Below, piece after piece: positions 27,151 to 36,675 of a stretch of DNA of 64,000 bases. Where the stretch lies: positions 62,001 through 126,000 of the forward strand of contig CANMPL010000001.1 in NCBI GenBank assembly GCA_947499715.1, read 5' to 3'. A program made the position numbers and the translations under genes. The notes beneath the pieces were generated by a model that was not told where the DNA came from, did not search any database, and saw only the letters and a list, made by a program, of their open reading frames with translations. The stretch's first letter is position 1, and every line of letters starts with the position of its first letter. This DNA comes from an uncultured Paracoccaceae bacterium (lineage in GTDB: Bacteria; Pseudomonadota; Alphaproteobacteria; Rhodobacterales; Rhodobacteraceae).

Positions 27151-29262
27151 TTAGTGGACGCGGATATCACCACGACCGATCAGGTAGTCCTTCAACTCTG
27201 AAAGGGGCATGGGTTTTGCGTGCAGATAGCCCTGTGCCGCGTCGCAATTGAAGCTAAGCAACATGTCTTGTTCAGCTTGGGTTTCCACCCCTTCGGCAAG
27301 CACGGAGATCCCAAGGCTCTGCGCGAGGTCAACGATTGCCCCGGTGATTGTTTGTAATTCATCGTCCTGATCGATGTGACGCACAAGGCTGCGGTCAATC
27401 TTGATCTGACTGACAGCGAATTTGCGCAGAGTTGCAATGGCAGCGTGGCCGGTGCCAAAATCGTCCAGTTCCACCCTGAAACCTGCTTCGATCATGCGGT
27501 GAACATTTTCGATGATATGGCTCGACCTCTCATCCAAAAGCGTGGATTCCAGAAGCTCAATCCGAAGATGCCTGTGCTTTACACCATGCTTTTTCATGTA
27601 GCCACCAAGGCGGTGGACAAGGTTAGGGTCTGCGACCTGCAGCATCGACATGTTCAGGCTGATGCATGGATCTTTCACGCCCCAATCGATCAGTTTGCGG
27701 ACGGCAAGGCATGATTGATCCATGACGATTTCATCCAAGACCTCGGTCAGGCCTGCATTTTGCGCGACCGCCAAGAACTCTGCCGCGGGTGTGGGTTTGC
27801 CTTCTTGCGGGATCCAGCGGATCAAAGCCTCAAACCCCTTCACATGGCCGGAACGCGCGTTCACTTGTGGCTGAAAATAGGGAGTGAACTCGCCCCTTTG
27901 GATGCCAGTCTGCATTTGTTGCGCCAGACCGCTGTTACGGACTGTCGCCTCTCTCATTTTCGGTTCAAATATGACAATGTTCTGGTCGGCGCCGCGCTTT
28001 GCCTGATTGAGCGCGATATCAGCAGCAATCAGCGCATCGGACGCTGCTTGTTCCCCGGGTTTTTGGACAAATGCGATCCCGATCGAGGCACCGATGTTGC
28101 ACTGATGACCGTCAAATGGAATCGGGTCGGACAGCCGCTTGCTGATTTGGGCTGCATAGCGCAAAATCTCTGCCCGGGATTTGCGCGTGACGAGGACGGA
28201 AATGAATTCGTCACCTCCGACGCGCGCAGCGATACGCGGCGGCACGGGTCCCCCTGACAGGATATCGGCACATGTCCGCAACACGAAATCGCCCGCCGCA
28301 TGACCAAACACATCATTGACGCTTTTGAACCGATCCAGATCGATATGCAGCACCGCAATGCGTTCTTTTTGCTTCAAACCGTCCGACAACGCGGCCATCT
28401 CATTCGCCAACCCAAAGCGATTGCGCAGCCCCGTGAGGTCGTCCGTCTGCAACATTTTGTTCAGCTTGCTTTGCTGTTCCTTCAGCGCGGTGATGTCGAC
28501 ACGCAACCCAACGCGCCCGCCATCGGATGTTGGACGCTCTACAATGCGCAGCCAACGGCCATCGGAAAGCTGCTGTTCAACATCAATGTCGCCCGCAACA
28601 TGGGCTGCTAACCGTTCCTGAAGCCAGCTTTCTTCGCAACCCGTGGCCTGCGCATATTGGCCACGGTCCAAACCATATCGCAGGATGTCTTCGAAGGTGG
28701 CACCCGGGACCATGGCATCGGCGCTGGTCGCGTAAAGCTGGCGGTAGGTATCATTGCAAAGAGTCAGCCGATCATCCGCATCGTAAAGGACAAAGCCGTC
28801 CGACAGCGCATTGATGGCTGTCGTGAGCCGGTCTTTTGCCACCGCGGCATCACGCTTAATCGCGCTTTGCTTTGTCACATCCCGCACAGACACGACAAAT
28901 GTCGGTTTATCCGAGATTTGATAGTCAATCGAAACCGCGAGCACGGCGCTGGTCGGGCTTTCAATTCCAATTGGAAAACTAACCCGAAGCAAGGATCGAA
29001 GTCTGATTCTGCGACACAACGACCGAACCCGGGATTGCGCCAAACCATCCCAGATGTCCCATGGTGCGCGGTTGCGGAGATGGCGCATGTCTTTGCCAAG
29101 AAACCTGCGCGCGGCATTGTTGGCGGAGATCAATTTGAACGTCACTGCGTCAAATGCATAAAGCTGCGGCACTGCGTCTTCGAATAGGCGTAGAACGATA
29201 TCCCGCGAGATCAAATCTTGCGCAGCAGACATCATTGCAATTTGGTCTGGATCCGTTTGCAT
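27151..29262 (-). CDS. PAS-PAS-GGDEF-EAL cyclic-di-GMP enzyme
   Basis: This is a 703-residue cytoplasmic protein. Two PAS-like sensor domains occupy about residues 20-130 and 145-265 (NALSDGFVLYDADDRLTLCN marks the second). A GGDEF domain with intact active site ARVGGDEFIS lies at about 280-430. An EAL domain lies at about 445-700 with FEALIRW, DDFGTGHA, LAEGVET and the QGYLHAKP end motif. Both catalytic motifs are complete, so it could make or break cyclic-di-GMP. No membrane segment is seen. It switches between motile and attached states in this family. It stands alone. Confidence 0.93.
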   Translation of the reverse strand: MQTDPDQIAMMSAAQDLISRDIVLRLFEDAVPQLYAFDAVTFKLISANNAARRFLGKDMRHLRNRAPWDIWDGLAQSRVRSLCRRIRLRSLLRVSFPIGIESPTSAVLAVSIDYQISDKPTFVVSVRDVTKQSAIKRDAAVAKDRLTTAINALSDGFVLYDADDRLTLCNDTYRQLYATSADAMVPGATFEDILRYGLDRGQYAQATGCEESWLQERLAAHVAGDIDVEQQLSDGRWLRIVERPTSDGGRVGLRVDITALKEQQSKLNKMLQTDDLTGLRNRFGLANEMAALSDGLKQKERIAVLHIDLDRFKSVNDVFGHAAGDFVLRTCADILSGGPVPPRIAARVGGDEFISVLVTRKSRAEILRYAAQISKRLSDPIPFDGHQCNIGASIGIAFVQKPGEQAASDALIAADIALNQAKRGADQNIVIFEPKMREATVRNSGLAQQMQTGIQRGEFTPYFQPQVNARSGHVKGFEALIRWIPQEGKPTPAAEFLAVAQNAGLTEVLDEIVMDQSCLAVRKLIDWGVKDPCISLNMSMLQVADPNLVHRLGGYMKKHGVKHRHLRIELLESTLLDERSSHIIENVHRMIEAGFRVELDDFGTGHAAIATLRKFAVSQIKIDRSLVRHIDQDDELQTITGAIVDLAQSLGISVLAEGVETQAEQDMLLSFNCDAAQGYLHAKPMPLSELKDYLIGRGDIRVH

Positions 29263-29362
29263 CAGTCACCGTTGTTTTCCAACAAACGGACAATAGCCAA
29301 TCAAGGGTGAACTAAACCTTAAATACAAAGGGAAAATTTGCACTAAGTTGACAAGGTCGGCG

Positions 29363-30760
29363 TCAGTCCGCCCATGGCCCATGCTGACCAGTGGCACCTG
29401 TGTCGACACGTTCAAAGCCATGACGCCCAAAGTAGTCGCGTTGGCCCTGAATCATATTGGCTGTCCCGCGCGCGGTGCGCATGGCATCAAAATAGGCCAG
29501 GCCAGAGGCCAAGGCCGGCATCGCAATACCATGTAACGCGCCTGCCGCGACAACAGCCCGCAGGGCCGCGTGATTGTCACGCAGATACGCAGAGAATGTC
29601 GGCGCAAGCATCAAATTGCGGTCCGCATCTTCGCTCAGGGCAGCGGCCATATCGTTGAGCATGTCCGACCGGATGATGCATCCCTCGCGCCAGACCTGCG
29701 CGATCTCTGGCAAGGGCAAGGCCCAGCCGTAGTCGTCTGACGCGGCTTCAATCATCGCGAAGCCCTGCGCATAGCACAGCACTTTACCGGCGATCATGGC
29801 GCCTTCGAGCTGGTCCAGCGTCAGGGCATCCCCCATCGACACCGGGGCCGCGCCAAAGACATCTTGCCCCGCTGCGCGTTCGTCGCGCCGAGACGAGAGA
29901 TTGCGCGCAACGACAGCGGCCTCGATTGCCGGGATCGGGGCGGCAAGTTGCTGCGCCTCAATCACGGTCCAGCGTCCGGTGCCCTTTTGCCCTGCGGCGT
30001 CAACGATCACGTCCAACATCGGCTGCCCGGTGGCTAGGTCCGTGGCTTTTGCCACGGCGCCCGAGATCTCGACCAGGTAGGATTTCAAAGGACCGTTATT
30101 CCAGCCCTCAAAGACCTCTCCGATGGTGACTGCATCCATGCCCATGCCGTCACGCATGACGCCGTAGACCTCGGCGATCATCTGCATGTCAGCGTATTCG
30201 ATGCCGTTGTGGACGGCCTTTACGAAATGCCCGGCACCTTCTTCGCCCATCCAGGTGGCGCATGGCGTGCCTTCGTATTTTGCGCTGATCGCTTCCAGAA
30301 TATGGGCGACCCGGTCCCAATACTCACGCTTCCCTCCGCCCATGATCGAGGGACCAAATCGCGCACCTTCCTCACCCCCCGACACACCGATGCCAAGAAA
30401 CGGACCTGTCGCCTCTCTGGCGCGCCGGTTGGTGTCGTGAAACAGCGCATTTCCTGCGTCGATGATCATATCGTCATCATCCAACAAAGGACGCAAAGCG
30501 GCGATTTGGTCATCCACCGGTTGCCCGGCTGGCACCATCAAGATGATCGCGCGCGGCTTTGCAATCGCAGCGACAAGGTCTTCCAAAGTATCTGTTGCTG
30601 TAATCCGGGACGACAATGATCCTGCGGTCTTGGTGAACTCATGCGTCACAGAGGTGGTGCGGTTCCAGACAGCAACGTCAAATCCATTGTCTGCGATATT
30701 GGACGCAAGTGCGGCCCCCATCGTGCCAAGACCAATCAGGCCAATTTCTGATTTAGACAT
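29363..30760 (-). CDS. gnd: 6-phosphogluconate dehydrogenase, decarboxylating
   Basis: This 465-residue enzyme converts 6-phosphogluconate to ribulose 5-phosphate, CO2 and NADPH in the oxidative pentose phosphate pathway. Landmarks are the NADP fold IGLIGLGTMGAALA at the N-terminus, the active-site region GVSGGEEGARFGPSIM (about residues 125-140), HFVKAVHNGIEYADMQMIAE with the catalytic Lys, and the C-terminal RDYFGRHGFERVD. ATG 30760 is preferred to GTG 30769 because AGGGAG lies 8 nt upstream. A GntR-type operator overlaps the promoter. Confidence 0.96.
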   Translation of the reverse strand: MSKSEIGLIGLGTMGAALASNIADNGFDVAVWNRTTSVTHEFTKTAGSLSSRITATDTLEDLVAAIAKPRAIILMVPAGQPVDDQIAALRPLLDDDDMIIDAGNALFHDTNRRAREATGPFLGIGVSGGEEGARFGPSIMGGGKREYWDRVAHILEAISAKYEGTPCATWMGEEGAGHFVKAVHNGIEYADMQMIAEVYGVMRDGMGMDAVTIGEVFEGWNNGPLKSYLVEISGAVAKATDLATGQPMLDVIVDAAGQKGTGRWTVIEAQQLAAPIPAIEAAVVARNLSSRRDERAAGQDVFGAAPVSMGDALTLDQLEGAMIAGKVLCYAQGFAMIEAASDDYGWALPLPEIAQVWREGCIIRSDMLNDMAAALSEDADRNLMLAPTFSAYLRDNHAALRAVVAAGALHGIAMPALASGLAYFDAMRTARGTANMIQGQRDYFGRHGFERVDTGATGQHGPWAD

Positions 30761-30774
30761 GCTGGGCACTCCCT

Positions 30775-30817
30775 ATGTTACCGGTATCAATATTGAGTGG
30801 TGATTGGAGGATGTAAA
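30775..30817 (-). promoter_or_regulatory. gnd promoter with GntR-type operator
   Basis: TTTACA (30817-30812), a 17-bp spacer and AATATT (30794-30789) form a plausible sigma-70 promoter. ATGTTACCGGTATCAA (30775-30790) overlaps the end of the -10 and the start site. It is close to the enterobacterial GntR gluconate box as I remember it, and to GTTACCGGTAAC at 49363. Repression by a GntR-like LacI protein is inferred. Confidence 0.6.
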
Positions 30818-30849
30818 GACCGATCAAATGCTGTTTCAGGTCCAAAATG

Positions 30850-30877
30850 CAAAAAGGCCCGCCAAGAACAGCGGGCC
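30850..30877 (-). terminator. Rho-independent terminator of petABC
   Basis: A stem GGCCCGC/GCGGGCC (30856-30862 with 30871-30877) has an 8-nt loop and A-residues at 30851-30855 that become U on the minus transcript. It lies 26 bp after the petC stop. Confidence 0.85.
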
Positions 30878-30902
30878 CTTTGAAATTGATACGCAACGAC
30901 GA

Positions 30903-31772
30903 TTACTCGTCTTTGTGCTTGTGCGGTGCCCAAAGCTTTTTGTTGGTCAGATATAGCAGTACCGACAACAGGGTGAGGAAGATCACACCGGTCAGGCCAG
31001 CCTGCTTGCGGGCCACCAGCTTTGGTTCTGCCGTCCACATCAGGAAGGCCGCGATATCTTCGGCCTCGTGCTCAAGGCTGTTGGAATGGCCATCGTCAAA
31101 ATCGACATCCTCACCCCAAAGCGGCGGCGCCATAGAGATCCAAGAACCAGGCACCTTGTGCTTGCCGTGGTCGTCGATGCAGGTTTCTGGGAATCCACCA
31201 GCGGCGAAGGCCACGTTGTAGTAGCCTTCCATTGGGGGATCCATTTCAAGCGCGCACTCGGGCTCTTCGTGGTAGCCCGTCATCAAGGATGCGATGTATT
31301 CTGCGCCGCCCATACCTTTGAACAATTGCGCCAAACCAGTGCCGTAAGGGCCGTGGAAACCAGCACGTGCCTTGGCCATCAGTGACAGGTCAGGCGCATT
31401 GGACAGGGCCGAGCCGGGGAACTTGTCGGCAGGTGTTGCTGGGCGGAAGTCGCCCTCGCCATCAAAGAGTGCCTGATCAAACACTTCGTATTGTTCGGCA
31501 TAGGCGCGCATCTGATCTTCGGGCAGGTGTGGCCCGCCTTCGTCGTGCAGATTACGGAATGCAACCAATTCCAGACCGTGGCAAGCTGAACAGATTTCAG
31601 TATAGATCTTCAGGCCGCGTTGCAGTTGGTTCTGATCAAAGCTGCCAAAGGGACCTTCGAAAGAGAACGCGAAATCTTCGACTTCGCTTTCCGCGCCAGC
31701 AGCCAAGACGGGGCTGGCCGAGAGGGCGAGCGCTGCCGCAGCAGAGAGTGTCAGGTGACGGATCATTGTCAT
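30903..31772 (-). CDS. petC: Cytochrome c1 of the bc1 complex
   Basis: This protein of about 289 residues is exported and held in the inner membrane by one C-terminal helix ([20 protein letters not shown]). The signal peptide ends near SPVLA. The heme site is CSACH (about residues 55-59), and the axial Met lies in [10 protein letters not shown]. It passes electrons from the Rieske centre to soluble or membrane cytochromes c. It is the last gene of petABC, 10 bp after petB. Two start ATGs are possible: 31772 (MTMIRHL), used here, and 31766 (MIRHL), which is better spaced from AAAGGA. Confidence 0.95.
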   Translation of the reverse strand: MTMIRHLTLSAAAALALSASPVLAAGAESEVEDFAFSFEGPFGSFDQNQLQRGLKIYTEICSACHGLELVAFRNLHDEGGPHLPEDQMRAYAEQYEVFDQALFDGEGDFRPATPADKFPGSALSNAPDLSLMAKARAGFHGPYGTGLAQLFKGMGGAEYIASLMTGYHEEPECALEMDPPMEGYYNVAFAAGGFPETCIDDHGKHKVPGSWISMAPPLWGEDVDFDDGHSNSLEHEAEDIAAFLMWTAEPKLVARKQAGLTGVIFLTLLSVLLYLTNKKLWAPHKHKDE

Positions 31773-31782
31773 AGTTCCTTTC

Positions 31783-33123
31783 TCACTCAGCCGGTGCCGC
31801 AGAGGCTTTGCCATCTGCTTTTGCCGGATAGTGCGCGTTAAAGTCGTCTTCGATGGTCGCCGGTTGTGGCAATGGTTTTTCAATCACACCCAGAAGCGGC
31901 AGGATCACCAGGAAGTAGGCGAACCAATAGGTCGAGGCGATCAGCGAGATCCAGTCATACGGGAACTCTGCCGGGCGCGCGCCGACCCACATCAGCACGA
32001 TGAAGTCGATGACCAGCAGCGCAAACCACCACTTGAACATCGGGCGATAACGGCCCGAGCGGACGCGGGATGTGTCCAGCCACGGCGCCAGTGCCATCAC
32101 AGCAATCGCGCCGAACATCGCAAGCACACCAAAGAATTTCGCATCGATAATGCCAAAGCTAAGGAAGTTTACGATCTGCACGACCCAGACGTCTGCCGTA
32201 AAGGCACGCAGGATCGCGTAGAATGGCAAGAAGTACCATTCGGGCACAATGTGCGCAGGCGTCGCCAATGGGTTGGCCGGGATGTAGTTATCAGGGTGGC
32301 CCAGATAGTTGGGCATAAAGCCGACAACCGCTGTGAAGACCACGAGGATCACGGCGAGCGCAAAGAGATCCTTGATCACAAAGTACGGCCAGAATGGCAG
32401 GGTATCTTTCTGCGCTTCTTCCTTGGATCCACGGCGGACCTCAACCCCGGTTGGGTTGTTATTGCCGGTCGTGTGGAACGCCCAGATGTGCACCATCGTC
32501 AGGCCAAGCAGAACGAAGGGCAGCAAGTAGTGCAAAGAGAAGAAGCGGTTCAGCGCAGGTTGGCCAACGGCCCCAGCACCCAAGAGCCATGTCTGAATGC
32601 TTTCACCGACGAAGGGGATCGCACCAAAGAGACCTGTGATAACGGCGGTTCCGTGGAATGACATCTGACCCCATGGCAGCACATAACCCATAAAAGCTGT
32701 GCCCATCATGATGAGATACATCAGCATCCCGATGATCCAAGTCACTTCGCGCGGAGCTTTGTAGGACCCGTAGTAGAGCCCGCGGAACATATGGGCGTAA
32801 ACGGCCACAAAGAACAGCGAGGCGCCGTTCATATGGAAATAGCGGATCATCGCACCGCCATTCACGTCACGCATGATGTGTTCAACGGATGTGAAGGCCA
32901 GATCGACGTGCGGGGTGTAGTGCATCACCAGCACGATGCCGGTGACGATTTGCAGCACCAGCGTAAAGGCAAGAACGATGCCCCAGATCCACATCCAGTT
33001 GAGGTTCTTCGGCGTCGGGATCATCAGCGTGTCATAGATCAGGCTGACAACAGGCAGGCGCTTATGCAGCCACTTTTCGCCACCGGTCTTGGGTTCGTAA
33101 TGGTCGTGGGGAATGCCACCCAT
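31783..33123 (-). CDS. petB: Cytochrome b of the bc1 complex
   Basis: This 446-residue membrane subunit carries two b hemes and both quinone sites. Eight helices are visible. Heme ligands lie in the [14 protein letters not shown] and [15 protein letters not shown] regions, the Qo-site motif PEWY in [18 protein letters not shown], and the short ef region is typical of alphaproteobacteria. ATG 33123 has AAGGAG 7 nt upstream and opens [11 protein letters not shown], the usual Rhodobacter-type start. It sits 11 bp after petA. Confidence 0.97.
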   Translation of the reverse strand: MGGIPHDHYEPKTGGEKWLHKRLPVVSLIYDTLMIPTPKNLNWMWIWGIVLAFTLVLQIVTGIVLVMHYTPHVDLAFTSVEHIMRDVNGGAMIRYFHMNGASLFFVAVYAHMFRGLYYGSYKAPREVTWIIGMLMYLIMMGTAFMGYVLPWGQMSFHGTAVITGLFGAIPFVGESIQTWLLGAGAVGQPALNRFFSLHYLLPFVLLGLTMVHIWAFHTTGNNNPTGVEVRRGSKEEAQKDTLPFWPYFVIKDLFALAVILVVFTAVVGFMPNYLGHPDNYIPANPLATPAHIVPEWYFLPFYAILRAFTADVWVVQIVNFLSFGIIDAKFFGVLAMFGAIAVMALAPWLDTSRVRSGRYRPMFKWWFALLVIDFIVLMWVGARPAEFPYDWISLIASTYWFAYFLVILPLLGVIEKPLPQPATIEDDFNAHYPAKADGKASAAPAE

Positions 33124-33134
33124 GGTATTTCTCC

Positions 33135-33692
33135 TTAACCGAGTTGGATCGTTGACTCGTCCACGAAGGACGCGACAGGGACAGGGAGGTTGCGTGGTGC
33201 TGGCCCTTTGCGGATGCGGCCAGAGGTATCGTAGTGCGACCCGTGGCATGGGCAGAACCAACCGTGGAAATCACCTGCTTCGGCAAGCGGCACGCAACCA
33301 AGATGCGTGCATACGCCCATCTGCACCAACCAGACGCCTTCTTCGTCGAGGGCCCGGTTCTCGTCGGTTGCCGGGACGGGGCCAAGGTTGTCATTGTTGG
33401 CATCGGGATCAGGCAGCGAAGATACATCGACAGCGCGCGCCTCGGCGATCTCTTCTTCGGTACGGGACCGGATGAATACAGGCTTCCCCTGCCACAGCAC
33501 CGTGATTTGCGTTCCGGGATCAATCACACTGACGTCCACCCGGATCGAGGCAAGCGCCTGGACATCCGCAGAGGGGTTCATTTGATTGACAAGCGGCCAA
33601 ACTGCCGCGCCCGTTACGACCGCACCAGCACCAGCTGTTGCATAGTAAAGGAAATCGCGACGAGTGCCCTGATGTTCGTCTGCATGTGACAC
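33135..33692 (-). CDS. petA: Rieske iron-sulfur protein of the bc1 complex
   Basis: This 185-residue protein has a twin-arginine export signal retained as a membrane anchor ([19 protein letters not shown], about residues 10-28). The 2Fe-2S cluster ligands lie in CTHLGC (about 127-132) and CPCHGSHYD (about 146-154). It takes electrons from ubiquinol to cytochrome c1. The start is most likely GTG 33692: it gives [14 protein letters not shown], the usual Roseobacter N-terminus, with GGAG 9 nt upstream. ATG 33701 lies directly against that GGAG. It is the first gene of petABC. Confidence 0.95.
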   Translation of the reverse strand: MSHADEHQGTRRDFLYYATAGAGAVVTGAAVWPLVNQMNPSADVQALASIRVDVSVIDPGTQITVLWQGKPVFIRSRTEEEIAEARAVDVSSLPDPDANNDNLGPVPATDENRALDEEGVWLVQMGVCTHLGCVPLAEAGDFHGWFCPCHGSHYDTSGRIRKGPAPRNLPVPVASFVDESTIQLG

Positions 33693-34053
33693 GAGGTGCA
33701 TCTCCGGTTTTTGAGGGCGCGCAGGCCCATAGCAAAGATTATGACGGCAGAAATCTGCCGTCGATTTGGGCGGTATGTAGCCCCGTTCGTCGCCCTCGTC
33801 CAGCGGACATTCCGGCACAGGTGGCTTGTGACCGCAAAGGCATTTCTATGGCGTTAACGTCCAAACCTCCGAATTTACAGGACAACACGGCAAATTTCGC
33901 CTGTTTGTTGCGCAGAATCGTCGCATCACAAAACAGTTTTCGCGCGAGGGCTGACAGATGATTGCGACTCACTTAAGGATTGATTCATAAAGACTTGTGA
34001 CAGTGAAGCCGCGCGCTCACGCACCCGGACCGACTGCAAATTGGACGATTCTT
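33693..34053. promoter_or_regulatory. Divergent petABC / outer-membrane gene control region with 20-bp palindrome
   Basis: This is 361 bp without a convincing gene. A near-perfect palindrome, GACGGCAGA-AA-TCTGCCGTC, lies at 33743-33762. On the minus strand it runs directly into CATAAT (33743-33738), a possible -10 for petABC, with only a poor -35 (AATCGA, 33766-33761). This placement fits an operator for an activator or repressor of the bc1 operon (inference). Reading frames in this stretch have no family resemblance. Confidence 0.5.
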
Positions 34054-34698
34054 ATGCTGGCCCGTATTGGCACGACCATTCTCTTGCTTGTTGCGGCCCC
34101 TGCCGCCGCAGAGGTCGAACTTAGCTTTTATGGCGGCGCGCAGAATGCGCCCCATTCCGATGTTTTCGTTTCCGGTGACCCCGCCTACCCCGCCACAACC
34201 TTTGTTGCTTGGGAGGGACGCTCTTTTGATGCGCCGCCATACTATGGTTTGCGCGCAACAGTCTGGCGTTCCGAATCTTTTGGTTACGGCGTGGATTTCA
34301 CCCACAACAAAATCTACCCCAAGGACGGCGAACTGGACGGCACTCCATTTGAAACGCTCGAATTCACCGACGGGTTGAACACGCTGACCGTCAACGCCTA
34401 CCGCCGCTGGCCCGGTGCGTTTGGGGAAGCAACGCCATATGTTGGCGGCGGCGTTGGCGTCGCCGTGCCGCATGTCGAGGTATCCAATGGAACGACAGAG
34501 ACGTTTGGCTATCAGGTGACGGGTCCGGCCGCGACCTGGATCGCAGGTGCAAGCTACCCGATCAATGACACGTGGTCGGTGTTTGGCGAATATAAAGGTA
34601 CCTACTCGCAGAACAGCGCAGACCTTGATGGCGGTGGCACATTGGAAACTGACGTCATCACCAATGCGGTGAATGTCGGGGTCAGCTTTTCATTCTAG
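34054..34698 (+). CDS. Outer-membrane beta-barrel protein, LpxQ (lipid A oxidase)-like
   Basis: This is a 214-residue exported protein. A signal peptide ends near AAPAAA (about residue 18). Alternating beta strands form an eight-strand-like barrel and end in the outer-membrane signature NVGVSFSF with C-terminal Phe. WEGRSFDAPPYYGLRATVW and FTHNKIYPKDGE resemble proteins annotated in Rhodobacteraceae as lipid A oxidase (LpxQ). Enzymatic activity is not proven by sequence. ATG 34054 directly precedes the signal peptide; the upstream extension is not signal-like. It stands alone. Confidence 0.7.
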   Translation: MLARIGTTILLLVAAPAAAEVELSFYGGAQNAPHSDVFVSGDPAYPATTFVAWEGRSFDAPPYYGLRATVWRSESFGYGVDFTHNKIYPKDGELDGTPFETLEFTDGLNTLTVNAYRRWPGAFGEATPYVGGGVGVAVPHVEVSNGTTETFGYQVTGPAATWIAGASYPINDTWSVFGEYKGTYSQNSADLDGGGTLETDVITNAVNVGVSFSF

Positions 34699-34719
34699 GC
34701 CCGGTGCATGGATGGCGTT

Positions 34720-35346
34720 TCAGGATGCCTCTTCTTCCGGCTCGGTCAGAAACACGATTTGGCTGGTCATAACCCCCGCATAATGCAGAACAACTGGTGC
34801 GATCGCCCAAGCGACCAACCAATCTGAAATCGTTGCGAAACGAATGAGGCTTTCATTCAGCACAATCGCAACCAGCACCAGCAGGACCCGTGCGGCAGAA
34901 AGCGAAAATCGCAACCGTGCAGAGTCGACCGTAGGCCAGAGCCAGGCATTGTCCGATTCGCGCCCTCGCAGGTTCGAAAGCGCGGTGATTGTGCCAACGA
35001 TGGCCAAATGAATGCTAAGATACCGCCGCGTCCAAAGCGTGTCGTGCTGCCAAAGCAGGATCACGCAAACCGCCGCGATGGGAAGCAATGCCCCGAGCCA
35101 AGAAATTGCGTCGCCAAGTTGTGCATTCCTTGTGCGAATCCAGATCAGGGCGCAAAGACTGCTGCAAAATGCACAGGTCAGGGCAAATCCGATATCCGCC
35201 GAGGGCCAAATTCTCTGCACGCCCAACCAAACGGCCAGAGCAAGCGCACCCGGCGCCAGATTGATGGGGTGCGGATGCGGAAACCGTGCAATCGCCACTA
35301 TTGTGCGGCGCAGGAAGCGAAAAAAGCCATTCATCCCCGGCGTCAT
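34720..35346 (-). CDS. Multi-pass membrane protein of unknown function
   Basis: This protein of about 208 residues has five to six hydrophobic segments (for example ALALAVWLGVQRIW, FALTCAFCSSLCALIWI, LGALLPIAAVCVILLW, RVLLVLVAIVLNESL). I do not recognise the family. I start it at ATG 35346 (MTPGMNGFFRF) because longer versions overlap the upstream GST gene and lack family or membrane character; ATG 35334 is equally possible. It is the last gene of a run dapF-mtaB-GST-GST on the minus strand. Confidence 0.6.
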   Translation of the reverse strand: MTPGMNGFFRFLRRTIVAIARFPHPHPINLAPGALALAVWLGVQRIWPSADIGFALTCAFCSSLCALIWIRTRNAQLGDAISWLGALLPIAAVCVILLWQHDTLWTRRYLSIHLAIVGTITALSNLRGRESDNAWLWPTVDSARLRFSLSAARVLLVLVAIVLNESLIRFATISDWLVAWAIAPVVLHYAGVMTSQIVFLTEPEEEAS

Positions 35347-35377
35347 GGCAGGATTTCGCGGCAACAGAAGGGCCAGA

Positions 35378-35983
35378 TTATTCTGGTTTTGTGTCAACCA
35401 TTGCCGGATTGTGACTGAATTCTTCATGCCAGTCAGCCAGCGCTTTGTGACCCGTTCGCCAGCCACGGTCATCATGCCGCAGGTCGATATAGGACAGCGC
35501 GCAGGCCGTGCCGATTTGCGCCATATTCAGCGGGCCGCTGAGGTGGCTCATCCAGCGGTCGTTGATCGCGGCGATTGCCCGATGTGCCTTACCCCATTGC
35601 GCCTCTACCCAATCGGCGGATTGTTCATGCGCCGGACGCAGCCGGGCCTCATAAGACATCGCAACGGTTGCATCCATGATTGCATCTGCGGTCGCTTCAA
35701 GCGTGAGCACGTCCCACAGGCGAGACGCAGGATAAAGACCGGAACCAGCGTAGTCATCAAGGTAGCGCGAAATCACACGGCTGTCGTAGATCGCGGGACC
35801 ATCGGCCCGCACCAGCGCCGGGATCTTACCCAAGGGGTTCGCAGCGACCACCTCTGGCGCGGATTTCATTGGTGTTGTGTTGACGTGCACTTCTTCGACG
35901 GTGTCCATCAGGTTGGCGACACGGATCAGGACACGGCATTTGCGCACGAACGGTGACGCGGGCGAGATCAAAAGCTTCATCAT
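35378..35983 (-). CDS. Glutathione S-transferase family protein (YibF-like)
   Basis: This is a 201-residue protein with an N-terminal thioredoxin-fold domain (LLISPASPFVRKCRVLI, then NPLGKIPALV and the glutathione gamma-Glu site DSRVISRYL). An all-helical C-terminal domain occupies about residues 85-200. The Ser-Pro-Phe pattern after ISPAS is like bacterial YibF-type GSTs. The substrate is unknown. ATG 35983 has AAGGA upstream. It follows a second, only distantly related GST gene by 9 bp. Confidence 0.85.
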   Translation of the reverse strand: MMKLLISPASPFVRKCRVLIRVANLMDTVEEVHVNTTPMKSAPEVVAANPLGKIPALVRADGPAIYDSRVISRYLDDYAGSGLYPASRLWDVLTLEATADAIMDATVAMSYEARLRPAHEQSADWVEAQWGKAHRAIAAINDRWMSHLSGPLNMAQIGTACALSYIDLRHDDRGWRTGHKALADWHEEFSHNPAMVDTKPE

Positions 35984-35992
35984 GGGCTTCCT

Positions 35993-36631
35993 TTATGTCG
36001 TTGCAGGAAAGGTGACCCCATCCTGCCCCGGTTGCCAAGGGGCGTATTTTTGCATGATCGCCAAAAACGCGGGCGAGGCGAGAAATGAATCGAGCCATTC
36101 AATCAGTTGAGGCCAATCCTGCGCGTCGAACCACACCCGGTCAATGTTCGCGAATTGCCGCACGAAGGGCAGAAGCGCTGCATCGGCAAGGCCGAAGTCG
36201 GGACCCGTCAAATACCCGTTCCGCGCGAGCAAATTGTTCCAATCCTGCAGGATGGCCGCAGCTTTGCCGCGTTCAGCGTCAGGATCTCGGTCGGGGTAGC
36301 GGACCGCGTATTTGGTGTGGTCGAGGGCAGCCTTAAATGGCCCGTCACATTGATCTATCAAAGCGGCAGCCTCGTCTGGCTTTTTCAGCCATCCTTGGGG
36401 ATCGTTCTTTTGCAGCGCCCAGACCATGATATCGCGCGACTCATCAAGGACAATATCCGCCTTCAGGCAAGGCACGCTGCCCGATGGTGACGTCGCCAGA
36501 AATGCATCAGGTTTGTCGCGCAACAGAATTTCATGCAATGAAACTGGAATACCTGCCACCAAGATCGCAAGACGTGCGCGCATCGCATAGGGACAGCGCC
36601 GAAAAGACCAGAATGTCGGATTGTTTGGCAT
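35993..36631 (-). CDS. Glutathione S-transferase family protein with CPYA active site
   Basis: This is a 212-residue protein. The N-terminal thioredoxin fold reads FWSFRRCPYAMRARLAI, where CPYA is the glutaredoxin/omega-class type active site, suited to thiol transfer rather than conjugation. SPSGSVPCLK and DESRDIMVWAL complete the glutathione site, and a helical C-terminal domain follows. ATG 36631 is chosen because GGAGG lies upstream; a TTG 12 codons earlier is also in frame. It is followed closely by another GST. Confidence 0.82.
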   Translation of the reverse strand: MPNNPTFWSFRRCPYAMRARLAILVAGIPVSLHEILLRDKPDAFLATSPSGSVPCLKADIVLDESRDIMVWALQKNDPQGWLKKPDEAAALIDQCDGPFKAALDHTKYAVRYPDRDPDAERGKAAAILQDWNNLLARNGYLTGPDFGLADAALLPFVRQFANIDRVWFDAQDWPQLIEWLDSFLASPAFLAIMQKYAPWQPGQDGVTFPATT

Positions 36632-36675
36632 CAGGCAGGAGCCTCCGGCGGGCATATTTTCATTCAAAAGAAAGC

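Noticed and set aside
33638-33961. Plus-strand 107-residue frame upstream of the outer-membrane gene
   Set aside because: It overlaps the petA start and control region, has no ribosome-binding site and no family resemblance.
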